Assembly: GCA_018648265.1 (NCBI GenBank)
Contig: JABGRN010000052.1
Location: forward strand, 1 to 36,845
Direction of reading: 5' to 3'
Length of the DNA stretch: 36,845 nt
Source of the DNA: Prolixibacteraceae bacterium
GTDB lineage: Bacteria > Bacteroidota > Bacteroidia > Bacteroidales > Prolixibacteraceae
Under the pieces are notes generated by a model that ran no database searches, was not told the origin of the DNA, and saw nothing but the letters and a program-made list of their open reading frames with translations. A program made the position numbers and the translations under genes. Of this stretch, positions 17,208 through 25,038 are shown one piece after another (position 1 is the stretch's first letter; each line of letters begins with the position of its first letter).

Positions 17208-18307
17208 TGAAAAACACATTAATCTTAACATTACTTATGATTGGCTTTTTTGCCTTTGCCGAAAAACCAAAACCAACCGACAATAAAGCTACTACGGAAA
17301 CTGTAAAACTTTATCAAAACCTGTTGAAGCTTCAAAAAAAAGGATTGATGTTTGGTCATCAGGATGCACTGGCTTATGGTGAAGGATGGGTTTATGAGGA
17401 GGGACGCTCGGATGTAAAAGACGTTTGTGGTGATTACCCGGCAGTTTATGGTTGGGAACTGGGACACCTGGAATTGGGCGATGCCTACAGTTTGGATTCG
17501 GTGCATTTCGATAAAATTCAAAACTGGATAAAGTTAGTGTATGAACGTGGTGGTTTAAATACAATAAGCTGGCATTTACGTAATCCGTTAACGGGCGGTT
17601 CATCCTGGGATACCTCATCAAAAAAAGTGGTGAGTTCAATCCTCCCCGGTGGTGAAAAACATGAACTTTTTAAACAGTATCTCGATAATCTGGCTGATTT
17701 TCTACTTGGATTAAAAACTGACGATGGAACTTATGTTCCAATTCTTTTTCGGCCTTTCCACGAGCATACTGGCAGTTGGTTTTGGTGGGGAAAGAATTTG
17801 TGTTCCGTTGATGATTACAAAAAACTTTGGCAATTTACTGTATCTTATTTACAAGACAAGAAGGAGGTTCACCATTTGTTGTATTCTTATTCAACCGACC
17901 GATTTAATACACAGGAAGAATATTTGGAAAGATATCCGGGCGACGACATTGTAGATGTTATTGCTTTTGATTTATACGACCGGGGACCAGATTATCCGGC
18001 AACCTTAAAAAAATGTGCCGAAACAGTAACAAAACTGGCAAAAGAAAAAGGGAAAATAGCAGCTGTTAGCGAAACCGGTGGACCAATTGCAAAAAACACC
18101 AAATGGTGGACTAAAATTTTATTAGAAACCTTGCGACCTTTTGAGTTGTCTTATGTTTTAGTTTGGCGTAATCCGTGGCAAGCTGCCGGACACGGCGCCT
18201 TTGGACCACACAAAGGGCATCCGAGTTCAGCAGATTTTGTTGAGTTTTATAATAATTCTGAAACTATTTTCCAAAAGGAAATTACAAAGGAGAAACTGTA
18301 TAAATAA
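17207..18307 (+). CDS. Glycoside hydrolase family 26 (beta-mannanase type)
   Basis: A 366-residue clan GH-A enzyme, expected to cut beta-1,4-mannan or a related beta-glycan inside the chain. It has a signal peptide (MKNTLILTLLMIGFFAFA). GH26 features are GLMFGHQDALAYG near residue 47, the acid/base E186 in FRPFHEHTGSWFWWG, the nucleophile E289 in AAVSETGGP, and SWHLRNPLTGG. Length fits a single catalytic domain. Its start codon overlaps the GH2 stop (TAATG), so GH2 and GH26 probably act on the same glycan, endo- then exo-acting. Other GH26 activities (xylanase, mixed-linkage glucanase) cannot be excluded. Confidence 0.94.
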   Translation: MKNTLILTLLMIGFFAFAEKPKPTDNKATTETVKLYQNLLKLQKKGLMFGHQDALAYGEGWVYEEGRSDVKDVCGDYPAVYGWELGHLELGDAYSLDSVHFDKIQNWIKLVYERGGLNTISWHLRNPLTGGSSWDTSSKKVVSSILPGGEKHELFKQYLDNLADFLLGLKTDDGTYVPILFRPFHEHTGSWFWWGKNLCSVDDYKKLWQFTVSYLQDKKEVHHLLYSYSTDRFNTQEEYLERYPGDDIVDVIAFDLYDRGPDYPATLKKCAETVTKLAKEKGKIAAVSETGGPIAKNTKWWTKILLETLRPFELSYVLVWRNPWQAAGHGAFGPHKGHPSSADFVEFYNNSETIFQKEITKEKLYK

Positions 18308-18312
18308 TTTAG

Positions 18313-18588
18313 CCTGATTCGGAATTATCTATAAAGTCTGTATTTAAATTAAATAGTGAAAATCTCAAATGGCAGGTACTGATAATCTTAGGAATTTGTC
18401 TCTTTAAAGCTACCAATTCCAGAATTACCTCCAGCGATATTTTAACCCAATCTTTAAATGTAAAAAAAGCAAATGAGCTTGACCAGATAATTCCAGGAGT
18501 TCCGGTTTGGAGTTTAAACGATAGCCAGGCTTTTCCGGGCTTAAGTTTTATGCCCTTTGCCGGAAATTTGAGTATGATGTTTTTGTAA
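18313..18588 (+). pseudogene. C-terminal remnant of a four-carbon acid sugar kinase (NBD_C type)
   Basis: This occupies most of the 327-base gap between GH26 and the DUF1080 gene. From just after a TAG (18310-18312) to TAA 18586-18588 one frame is open for 91 codons without a plausible start. Its second half reads SRITSSDILTQSLNVKKANE, then LDQIIPGVPVWSL, then FPGLSFMPFAGNLS. That is the C-terminal nucleotide-binding pattern (GGITSSDIATxxLxVK, QIxPGVPVWRL, FPGLPYxxFPGN) of the four-carbon acid sugar kinase family (OtnK and relatives). The glycines before TSSD and the final GD are lost, and the N-terminal four-fifths are missing. It is a decayed gene, informative because the family handles C4 sugar acids. 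Confidence 0.75.
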
Positions 18589-18634
18589 CTTCGCTAATTA
18601 GCTTTAAATTGTAGCCAAATTAAAAAAATATATC

Positions 18635-19336
18635 ATGAAACGGATTCCAATTTACATTGCCATCTTATTTATTGCATTTTCTTGTAATTTTGCCTCTGGC
18701 CCGAAAACAGTTAGCTTAATAAATGGCGTTGATTTAACCGGTTGGCACGTCGATGTTCCGGCAATGGATAATAATCCAGATACGATAAATCCGTTTATTG
18801 TTCGCGATTCAATGCTAGTGAGCCTGGGTACTCCGGGCGGACATTTAATTACCGATTCTGTTTATCAGGATTACCGTTTGGAAGTTGAATACCGATTTGC
18901 TGGGAATCCGGGTAACTGTGGGGTTTTGATTCATGCATCAACACCGCGTGCTTTGTACAAAATGTTTCCAAAATCGTTGGAAGCGCAAATGTATCACGAA
19001 AATGCTGGTGATTTTTGGTGTATTGTTGAAGATATTACGGTTCCGAATATGCTGGAGCGACGTGGTCCTAAAGAGGAATGGGGAATTACTGAAGGTAAAA
19101 AACGCAGGATTTTGAATTTAACTGATGGTTCGGAAAATCCGGTGGGCGAATGGAACAATTATGTTATTGAATGTGTTTCCGATTCAATAAAAATTTGGGT
19201 GAACGGCGACCTTGTAAATTTTGGTTACAATTGTACTACCAACAAGGGTCAGATTGCAGTTCAAGCCGAGGGTTCCGAAGTTGAATTTAGAAAAATTGAT
19301 ATTACCCCAATTACAAAGCTAACTGCAACTGAATAA
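18635..19336 (+). CDS. DUF1080 family lipoprotein (3-keto-disaccharide hydrolase-like)
   Basis: A 233-residue lipoprotein (lipobox AFSC, Cys17) made of one DUF1080 concanavalin-like jelly roll. Typical pieces are SLINGVDLTGWHV, HLITDSVYQDYRLEVEYRF, the NCGVLIHAS core, EAQMYHENAGDFWCI, and EWNNYVIECVSDSIKIWVNG. Members of this family have been linked to hydrolysis of 3-keto-glycosides after oxidation of the sugar; others are only glycan-binding. No 3-ketoglucoside dehydrogenase is visible in this window. It lies between the kinase remnant and the operator/promoter at 19419. Confidence 0.85.
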   Translation: MKRIPIYIAILFIAFSCNFASGPKTVSLINGVDLTGWHVDVPAMDNNPDTINPFIVRDSMLVSLGTPGGHLITDSVYQDYRLEVEYRFAGNPGNCGVLIHASTPRALYKMFPKSLEAQMYHENAGDFWCIVEDITVPNMLERRGPKEEWGITEGKKRRILNLTDGSENPVGEWNNYVIECVSDSIKIWVNGDLVNFGYNCTTNKGQIAVQAEGSEVEFRKIDITPITKLTATE

Positions 19337-19418
19337 TTAATCCATAAAAATATTATTGTTCTTAATCAACCGTAGAAATACGAATATTCTAAAGTAGTGT
19401 AAATTTCGGCATTTCATC

Positions 19419-19450
19419 TTTTGTATATTGTATACAAAAACATATCTTTG
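19419..19450 (+). promoter_or_regulatory. Promoter with an embedded palindromic operator (probable GntR site)
   Basis: TTTTGTATA (19419-19427), spacer TTG, TATACAAAA (19431-19439) is a perfect 9+9 inverted repeat. Inside it TTGTATACAA (19428-19437) is a second perfect palindrome. The left TTTTG is also the -33 box; exactly 19 bases later TATCTTTG (19443-19450) is a perfect -7 box. A bound dimer would block polymerase. The start would be near 19457, 30 bases before the ATG at 19487. FCD-type GntR regulators typically bind sites like TTGTATACAA, and such a gene follows at 20589. Confidence 0.75.
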
Positions 19451-19486
19451 AATTAGTTTTAAATCAATCAATCAAAGATCTAACAA

Positions 19487-20566
19487 ATGAAAACCGGAAT
19501 ATTTCTAATTATTTTGGCCATTCTGGCCAGTTCGTGCATAAGCAAAAAAGAAACAAATTCTTCAACAAGAGTAAGCATCAAAGGTGAAAAGTTTTACATA
19601 AACGGAAAACCAACTTTTGAAGGAAGAACCTGGGAAGGAATCTCAGTTGAAGGACTTCTTCCAAACTCCAGAATGGTTCAGGGCATATTTGACGACCTAA
19701 ATCCGGAAACAGTTGTTCGTTGGGATTACCCTGATGGAAAATGGAGTGCTGACAGAAATACGAATGAATTTGTTGCAGCGATGGACGATTGGCGAGCACA
19801 TGGACTTTTGGCGTTTACAGTAAATATGCAAGGTGGCAGTCCGATGGGCTATGGAAATAAAAACTGGTATAATTCTGCTTATTTCGAAGATGGGAAATTA
19901 CGTGAGGATTACATGCTCCGTTTAGATAAAATTTTGAAAAAAGCTGATGAAATTGGAATGGTTCCAATCCTTGGTTTGTTCTATTTCGGGCAGGATCAGA
20001 ATTTAAAAGATGAAACTGCGGTTGTAACTGCGGTTGACAATTCTATTGCATGGTTACTGGAAAAAGGATATAAAAATGTAATTATTGAATTGGGAAATGA
20101 AAGTAATAATCGGTCTTACGATCATGAAATTCTAAAAAAAGATCGTGTACATGAATTAATTATCCGTGCAAAAGAAAAGGCTCCTGAAATGTTGGTTTCA
20201 ACAAGTTTTAATGGAAATACACTTCCCCCTGAAAAAGTTGTGGAAGTTTCAGATTACGTATTAATTCATGGAAACGGTGTTCACGAGCCTGCAAGAATCA
20301 CTGAAATGGTTGAACAGGTTCGGGCAATGTCTTCATACACTCCAAAGCCAATTGTGTTTAACGAAGATGATCATTTTGATTTCGATAAACCGATAAATAA
20401 TTATGCGAATGCCACAAGAGCATTCGCATCATGGGGATATTTCGATTTCAGAATGGGAGAGGAAGGATACGATGAAGGATACCAAAGCGTTCCGGTAAAT
20501 TGGGGAATTAGTTCCGAAAGGAAAAAGGGATTTTTCAAAAAAACAAAGGAAATTTTTGTGGATTAA
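19487..20566 (+). CDS. TIM-barrel lipoprotein, unassigned clan GH-A-like glycosidase
   Basis: A 359-residue lipoprotein (lipobox LASSC, Cys17). The fold is read as a beta/alpha barrel: a start segment KFYINGKPTFEGRTWEG, HGLLAFTVNMQGG, and a helix with GMVPILGLFYFGQ. The acid/base candidate is E205 in VIIELGNESNN and the nucleophile candidate E293 in PIVFNEDDHFD. The spacing and the N-E / E pattern are those of clan GH-A hydrolases, but I cannot name a family. It is the first gene after the operator promoter, directly before gntR, so its product probably releases the sugar that the following genes catabolise. Confidence 0.75.
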   Translation: MKTGIFLIILAILASSCISKKETNSSTRVSIKGEKFYINGKPTFEGRTWEGISVEGLLPNSRMVQGIFDDLNPETVVRWDYPDGKWSADRNTNEFVAAMDDWRAHGLLAFTVNMQGGSPMGYGNKNWYNSAYFEDGKLREDYMLRLDKILKKADEIGMVPILGLFYFGQDQNLKDETAVVTAVDNSIAWLLEKGYKNVIIELGNESNNRSYDHEILKKDRVHELIIRAKEKAPEMLVSTSFNGNTLPPEKVVEVSDYVLIHGNGVHEPARITEMVEQVRAMSSYTPKPIVFNEDDHFDFDKPINNYANATRAFASWGYFDFRMGEEGYDEGYQSVPVNWGISSERKKGFFKKTKEIFVD

Positions 20567-20585
20567 CAATTTAATCTATTGTTAA
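20563..20585. promoter_or_regulatory. Inverted repeat directly upstream of gntR
   Basis: TTAACAAT (20563-20570), a 7-base spacer, ATTGTTAA (20578-20585): a perfect 8+8 inverted repeat that includes the stop codon of the previous gene and ends 3 bases before the gntR ATG. It could be a second operator (auto-regulation) or an RNA hairpin at the junction. Its sequence differs from the palindrome at 19419. Confidence 0.4.
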
Positions 20586-20588
20586 ATT

Positions 20589-21236
20589 ATGATGGAAATT
20601 CAGCATACTGATTTAAGTGTAGAGGTTTATAAACGGCTGAAGGCAATGATTCTGGCCAAAGAATTTAAGCCGGGAGAGAAATTAAAACAGGAGCAAATTG
20701 CAACAATGTTGGGAGTAAGCAGGATGCCACTTCATAAAGCATTTCAAATGTTGGAAAACGAAATGTTAGTGGAGAATTTTCCTCGCAGGGGATTTTTTGT
20801 GACTGAAATTGACAATACAAAACTCATAGACGCTTTTGAATGTCGCGAAGCACTGGAAGGCGTTGCAGTAAGAAGAGCGACAAAAGTGATTACAAGCGGT
20901 GAAATAAAGTATTTGAAATCACTTTTTCAACCCTTTGGTGGAAAGCATAAAATTGATGTTAAAAAATACATTGAAGCCGATCAGGAGTTTCACAATTCAA
21001 TTTTAAAAATTAGCGGGAATCAGGTGTTACAAAAATTTGAGATTATTAAAAATATTACGGCTCAAACTTATAGGGGGGGGCTAATTCGTGAACCCGCTGA
21101 AACATTACCGGAACATCTTGAAATATTGGATGCAATAGAAAAAGGCGATTCAGTTTTAGCCGAAAAACTGATGAGAAGACACTCCTTAAAAACGCAGGAA
21201 CTATTAAAAGAAAAACTAAAATCAACGGAAGAATAA
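20589..21236 (+). CDS. GntR family regulator, FCD (FadR/VanR) type
   Basis: A 215-residue repressor or activator with an N-terminal winged helix (about 5-75: VYKRLKAMILAKEFKPGEKL, then LGVSRMPLHKAFQMLENE and the wing PRRGFFVTEI). A C-terminal all-helical FCD ligand domain follows. The FCD metal ligands are seen as D131 and H135 (EADQEFHNSI), H176 (LPEHLEIL) and H198 (MRRHSL), so it likely binds a metal and a sugar acid or sugar phosphate. It sits at the head of the transporter/isomerase/kinase block, 9 bases before the MFS gene. Its probable target is the palindrome at 19419-19439. An eight-G run (21073-21080) inside the frame is unusual. Confidence 0.9.
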   Translation: MMEIQHTDLSVEVYKRLKAMILAKEFKPGEKLKQEQIATMLGVSRMPLHKAFQMLENEMLVENFPRRGFFVTEIDNTKLIDAFECREALEGVAVRRATKVITSGEIKYLKSLFQPFGGKHKIDVKKYIEADQEFHNSILKISGNQVLQKFEIIKNITAQTYRGGLIREPAETLPEHLEILDAIEKGDSVLAEKLMRRHSLKTQELLKEKLKSTEE

Positions 21237-21245
21237 CATCATCTT

Positions 21246-22499
21246 ATGAAGAAAACAATCATTCCAATTCGTATTTTACTTGTATTAAGTACCTTTCTTT
21301 TAACCGTTTTGTTATACATCGACAGAGCATGTATTTCAGCAGCTAAAGATGATATTTGCAGTGATCTCGGATTCGATTTAACCGACTTTGGTTGGGTAAT
21401 GGCAGTGTTTACTTTGGGGTACGCTTTGTTTCAGGTTCCTTCAGGAAAGCTTGCCGATAAATTTGGCCCCCGTGGTGTTATAAGTGGTATTGTCCTGATT
21501 TGGTCGATTTTAACCGCGGTTACGGGAATGGCATGGAATTATGTTTCTATGCTGGTAATCCGTTTCTTTTTTGGGGCAGGCGAGGCAGGAGCTTTCCCAA
21601 GTTTGTCGAAAGTAGTTTTTAATTGGTTTCCGGTAAAAGAACGAGGTGTTGTTCAGGGAATTAATTTTTCAGGTTCAAGATTAGGTGCAGCATTTGCATT
21701 GCCACTTGTTGCATGGATGATTACCGTAGTTGGTTGGAGAACGTCATTTTTGATTTTTGGTGGATTTGGAATTCTTTTTGGCATTTTGTGGTACTTGCTT
21801 TTCAAAAATAAACCCGAAGAATCAAAAGCTCTAAGTGAACAGGAAAAAAAATATATTCTTGAAAACAGGCAGGAGCCTTCTGCAAACAAAGGAACAATTG
21901 CATTTTCAAAAATTATAAAATCCAAAAATGTTTGGATGACAATGATACAATATGTTTGTAGCAATTTTACTTTCTATTTCACTTTAACCTGGATGTTTCC
22001 TTTCGTAAAAGAAAAATTTGGATTGTCGCCCGTTGAGGCAGGTTTGTACAGTTCAATTCCATTAATTGCGGGTGCTGTTGGAAACTGGTTTGGAGGTGTT
22101 CTTGTGGATTGGTTGTATCGAATTAAAGGATTAAAAATTTCAAGAAGAATTCCTCCAATTATTGGATTTTCTTTGGCGGCATTTGGTATGATAATGGTTA
22201 CTGCTTCGGGGTCCGGTACCATGGCAATCGTATTTTTGGCAATCGCAGTTTTTGGTGCCGATATGACTTTAAGTCCGTCGTGGGTTTTCTGCATCGATAT
22301 TGGTAAAGAAAATGCAGGAGCCGTTTCCGGAACCATGAACATGGCCGGAAATCTTGGGGCGTTTGTAACTATTATGGCTTACCCCTATTTAATCGAATGG
22401 ACAGGCAGTAATGTGCCGTTTTTCTATATCGCAGCATCACTTTCTGTTGTTGCAATTATTATGTGGACTTTTATGAACCCGAAACAAGTAGTACCTTAA
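21246..22499 (+). CDS. MFS transporter, ACS (hexuronate/sugar-acid) type
   Basis: A 417-residue inner-membrane carrier with about 12 membrane segments. The conserved start is LLYIDRACISAAKDDI, followed by GWVMAVFTLGYALFQVPSG and the MFS loop motif GKLADKFGPRGV, then RFFFGAGEAGAFPS with NWFPVKERG. These are hallmarks of the anion:cation symporter group that includes hexuronate and glucarate carriers, although Bacteroidota members also carry neutral sugars. Nine bases separate it from gntR. It presumably imports the sugar used by the enzymes downstream. Confidence 0.9.
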   Translation: MKKTIIPIRILLVLSTFLLTVLLYIDRACISAAKDDICSDLGFDLTDFGWVMAVFTLGYALFQVPSGKLADKFGPRGVISGIVLIWSILTAVTGMAWNYVSMLVIRFFFGAGEAGAFPSLSKVVFNWFPVKERGVVQGINFSGSRLGAAFALPLVAWMITVVGWRTSFLIFGGFGILFGILWYLLFKNKPEESKALSEQEKKYILENRQEPSANKGTIAFSKIIKSKNVWMTMIQYVCSNFTFYFTLTWMFPFVKEKFGLSPVEAGLYSSIPLIAGAVGNWFGGVLVDWLYRIKGLKISRRIPPIIGFSLAAFGMIMVTASGSGTMAIVFLAIAVFGADMTLSPSWVFCIDIGKENAGAVSGTMNMAGNLGAFVTIMAYPYLIEWTGSNVPFFYIAASLSVVAIIMWTFMNPKQVVP

Positions 22500-22550
22500 A
22501 AATAAAAACCTGGACTTCCGATTTAGGGCTTCCGACAATTTTTTAAAAAT

Positions 22551-23414
22551 ATGAAATTAGCATTAAATACATTGGTTTACGAAGTTGGAAATAAAGGACC
22601 CGAAGAATCATTGCGTTCTGCTGAGAAATATGGTTTTAGGTACATTGAATACGCAGGTATTCGCAAAGGAAATCCTTTAACAATGACTGCCGAACAGCGA
22701 AAAGAAGCAGTGAGAATTGTGAAACACAACGACATCCACAGCACTCAAATGTTAATGGTTGCCACAAAAGATACTGCACATCCAAACGCTAAAAAACGAG
22801 ACGCTGTTTTTGATTATATGAAAGCCTGCACCGATTATCAGTTGGAAATGGGTGGTCGGCAGTTGCTGGTTTGCTGGGGTGGTGGATTATATGAATTGGG
22901 AACTTCGCCGGAACAATCGTGGTTGTACATGGTAGAAAATGTAGGCCGTTTTGCAGAATGGTGTCTCGATAAAGATTTATTGGTTGGTATAGAACTCGAC
23001 CCGCATGTTTATTTTATTTGTAATAACACATATAAATTGGCAAAAGCAATTGAAGATATTGGTTTACCGAATGTATATCCGAATGTAGATGTTGGGCATT
23101 TGGTAATTACGCGTGAAGAACCAGAACAGTTGGAAAAATTAAAAAGCCGCATGATTCACGTTCATTTAAGCGAAACCGAAAGTTTTGCTCATACAAATAG
23201 TATATTAGGAACTGGTGCAGTCCCGTTCCGTAAATATGTAGATAAATGTTTGGAATTGGGGATTGAAGAAAATTGTGCAAAACTAGGAGAACCATGTGTG
23301 GCCGGTATTGAAATGGGTAGTGAAGCCAGCGGTGGATTTGTTGAAAATCCGGATTATTGGGTTGAAGAAAGCCTGAAATTTCTGGAAAAGGAATTGCCAA
23401 ATGTTACGAGATAG
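22551..23414 (+). CDS. Sugar (phosphate) isomerase/epimerase, xylose-isomerase-like TIM barrel
   Basis: A 287-residue AP_endonuc_2-type TIM barrel that would interconvert ketose and aldose forms, or epimerise a ketose, using a divalent metal. Metal-ligand candidates in barrel order are E148 (VGIELDPHV), D180 and H183 (YPNVDVGHL), H203/H205 (MIHVHLSE) and E254 (AGIEMGSEA). Length is normal. It follows the MFS gene and precedes the RpiB-like gene. A similar protein in erythritol/threitol catabolism isomerises L-erythrulose-1-phosphate; the exact substrate here is unknown. Confidence 0.87.
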   Translation: MKLALNTLVYEVGNKGPEESLRSAEKYGFRYIEYAGIRKGNPLTMTAEQRKEAVRIVKHNDIHSTQMLMVATKDTAHPNAKKRDAVFDYMKACTDYQLEMGGRQLLVCWGGGLYELGTSPEQSWLYMVENVGRFAEWCLDKDLLVGIELDPHVYFICNNTYKLAKAIEDIGLPNVYPNVDVGHLVITREEPEQLEKLKSRMIHVHLSETESFAHTNSILGTGAVPFRKYVDKCLELGIEENCAKLGEPCVAGIEMGSEASGGFVENPDYWVEESLKFLEKELPNVTR

Positions 23415-23475
23415 TTTTTTAGAAGGTTCAAGTCTTGGATCTTGAATCTTGTGTCTTGAATCAAAAAGAATTAAA

Positions 23476-23937
23476 ATGAAAATATGTATCGACTGCGATG
23501 ATGCGGCAGTAAATCTAAAAAAAGTGCTTTACAATCATATAAAAAGTAAAGGAATTGATATTACTGATCTTAATTATTCCGAAGGAAAAGAAAATTCTAT
23601 GTATCCGGAAATTGGATTTAATCTGGCAAAAGAAGTGGTTGCCGGAAACTACGACCGTGGAATTAGTATTTGCGGAACGGGTTTGGGAATGGCGATGATT
23701 GCCAATAAAGTTGAAGGTATTTTTGCAGGTACTTGTCACGATGTTTTTTCTGCCGAAAGACTTCGTAAAAGCAACGATGCCCAGATTATAACAATGGGTG
23801 AAAGAGTAATTGGACCTGAGTTGGCAAAAACAATAATCGATGCCTGGCTGGTTTCTGAATTTGCTGGTGGCGGCTCAACTCCAAAAGTAGCTCAAATGAG
23901 AAAACTTGAAAAAGAGTCATTTGCTTCAAATAAATAA
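23476..23937 (+). CDS. RpiB/LacA-B family sugar-phosphate isomerase lacking the pentose-type histidines
   Basis: A 153-residue aldose-ketose phosphate isomerase. I take the ATG at 23476 (MKICIDCDDAA); the upstream TTG lies in a simple repeat (CTTGAATCTTGTG). The catalytic cysteine is C66 in GISICGTGLG, the same number as in E. coli RpiB. E. coli His10 is replaced by Asp (CDD) and His99 by Ser (RKSNDAQI, where RpiB has RQHND). The phosphate arginine in GERVIG is kept. His99 opens the furanose ring of ribose-5-phosphate; its loss suggests an open-chain substrate such as a tetrulose or tetrose phosphate. It should produce an aldose phosphate for central metabolism. Confidence 0.88.
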   Translation: MKICIDCDDAAVNLKKVLYNHIKSKGIDITDLNYSEGKENSMYPEIGFNLAKEVVAGNYDRGISICGTGLGMAMIANKVEGIFAGTCHDVFSAERLRKSNDAQIITMGERVIGPELAKTIIDAWLVSEFAGGGSTPKVAQMRKLEKESFASNK

Positions 23938-23971
23938 TCAATAAAAAATAATCGATTTAAAAATAAAGTCC

Positions 23972-24979
23972 ATGCAAAAATTTGTAAACGACCCGTCGAA
24001 AGTGGTTGACGAAATGTTGGAAGCTTATGTAAAGGTGCATTCAGACTTGGTTAGTCCTACTGAAAACGAACGCGTTATAAAATATAAAGAAGCACCAATT
24101 AAAGGTAAAGTTGGAATTGTAACGGGTGGTGGCTCGGGACACAAACCTGCATTTATCGGTTATGTTGGCCGAAATATGGTCGATGCAGTTGCTTGCGGCG
24201 AGATATTTTCTTCACCACCAGCACAAATGTTTTACGATGCAATAAAAGAAGCAGACGGTGGAGAAGGAGTTGCTTTGCTTTATGGGAATTATGCTGGCGA
24301 TAATATGAATGTTGCCATGGCAATTGATGAAGCTGAAGATAATGATATTGAAGTGAAAAAGGTAGTTGCAAACGATGATGTTCCTTCCGCTCCAAAGGGT
24401 CAGGAGGAAAAACGCAGGGGAGTTGCGGGTGAAATATTAATGTGGAAAGTGGGTGGTGCAAAAGCTGCAATGGGAGCTTCGCTTGATGATGTAATTACTG
24501 CCGCGCAAAAAGCCATCGACAATACCCGAAGTATGGGAATTGGTCTGGCACCCTGTTCAATTCCAGAGGTTGGGCATCCAAATTTCACAATTGAAGATGG
24601 TAAAATGGAAGTAGGAATCGGGCACCACGGAGAACCTGGGATTGAAGTTTGTGATTTGGAACCTTCGGCAAAAATCGCCCAAAGGTTTTGCGATGTAATT
24701 ATTCCTGATCTTCCTTTTAAAAAGGGAGATGAAGTTGTTGTTTTAATTTCAGGATTAGGTTCAACCCCCATCATGGAACAATACATTGTTTTTAACGATG
24801 TGGAAAAAATCCTCACTGAAAAAGAAATTAAAATTTACATTTCTTACGTAGGAAATTATTTTACATCGCTAGAAATGGCTGGAGTAACCTGTACATTAAT
24901 GAAGCTGGATAAAGAATTAAAAGAATGTATCGAATATGAGTGTGATTCAGTTGGGATAAGACAATTCCAGAGAAAATAA
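23972..24979 (+). CDS. Dihydroxyacetone kinase-like subunit K (ketose-binding DhaK domain)
   Basis: A 335-residue stand-alone DhaK subunit that would hold a short ketose as a hemiaminal on histidine while the L subunit donates phosphate. Seen: GGGSGHKP (H57; the glutamate usual after the His is Lys here), GNYAGDNMN (D110), and the covalent histidine H219 in GIGHHGEPGIE. A final KLDKELKECI segment ends the fold. The changed positions around H57 and the doubled HH differ from dihydroxyacetone-specific enzymes. The kinase could act on dihydroxyacetone, erythrulose, apulose or similar. The partner DhaL is 2 kb further on, after a glycosidase gene. Confidence 0.88.
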   Translation: MQKFVNDPSKVVDEMLEAYVKVHSDLVSPTENERVIKYKEAPIKGKVGIVTGGGSGHKPAFIGYVGRNMVDAVACGEIFSSPPAQMFYDAIKEADGGEGVALLYGNYAGDNMNVAMAIDEAEDNDIEVKKVVANDDVPSAPKGQEEKRRGVAGEILMWKVGGAKAAMGASLDDVITAAQKAIDNTRSMGIGLAPCSIPEVGHPNFTIEDGKMEVGIGHHGEPGIEVCDLEPSAKIAQRFCDVIIPDLPFKKGDEVVVLISGLGSTPIMEQYIVFNDVEKILTEKEIKIYISYVGNYFTSLEMAGVTCTLMKLDKELKECIEYECDSVGIRQFQRK

Positions 24980-25038
24980 AATACAACTTATAACTTTATA
25001 AAGGGATTAAAAAATCAAAGTAATTTCAATTTATCATC

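Noticed and set aside
23415-23475. Short direct repeats of CTTGAATC/CTTGTGTC before the RpiB-like gene
   Set aside because: Low-complexity spacer common in Bacteroidota intergenic DNA; not a CRISPR or an attachment site, and it only creates a false TTG start.
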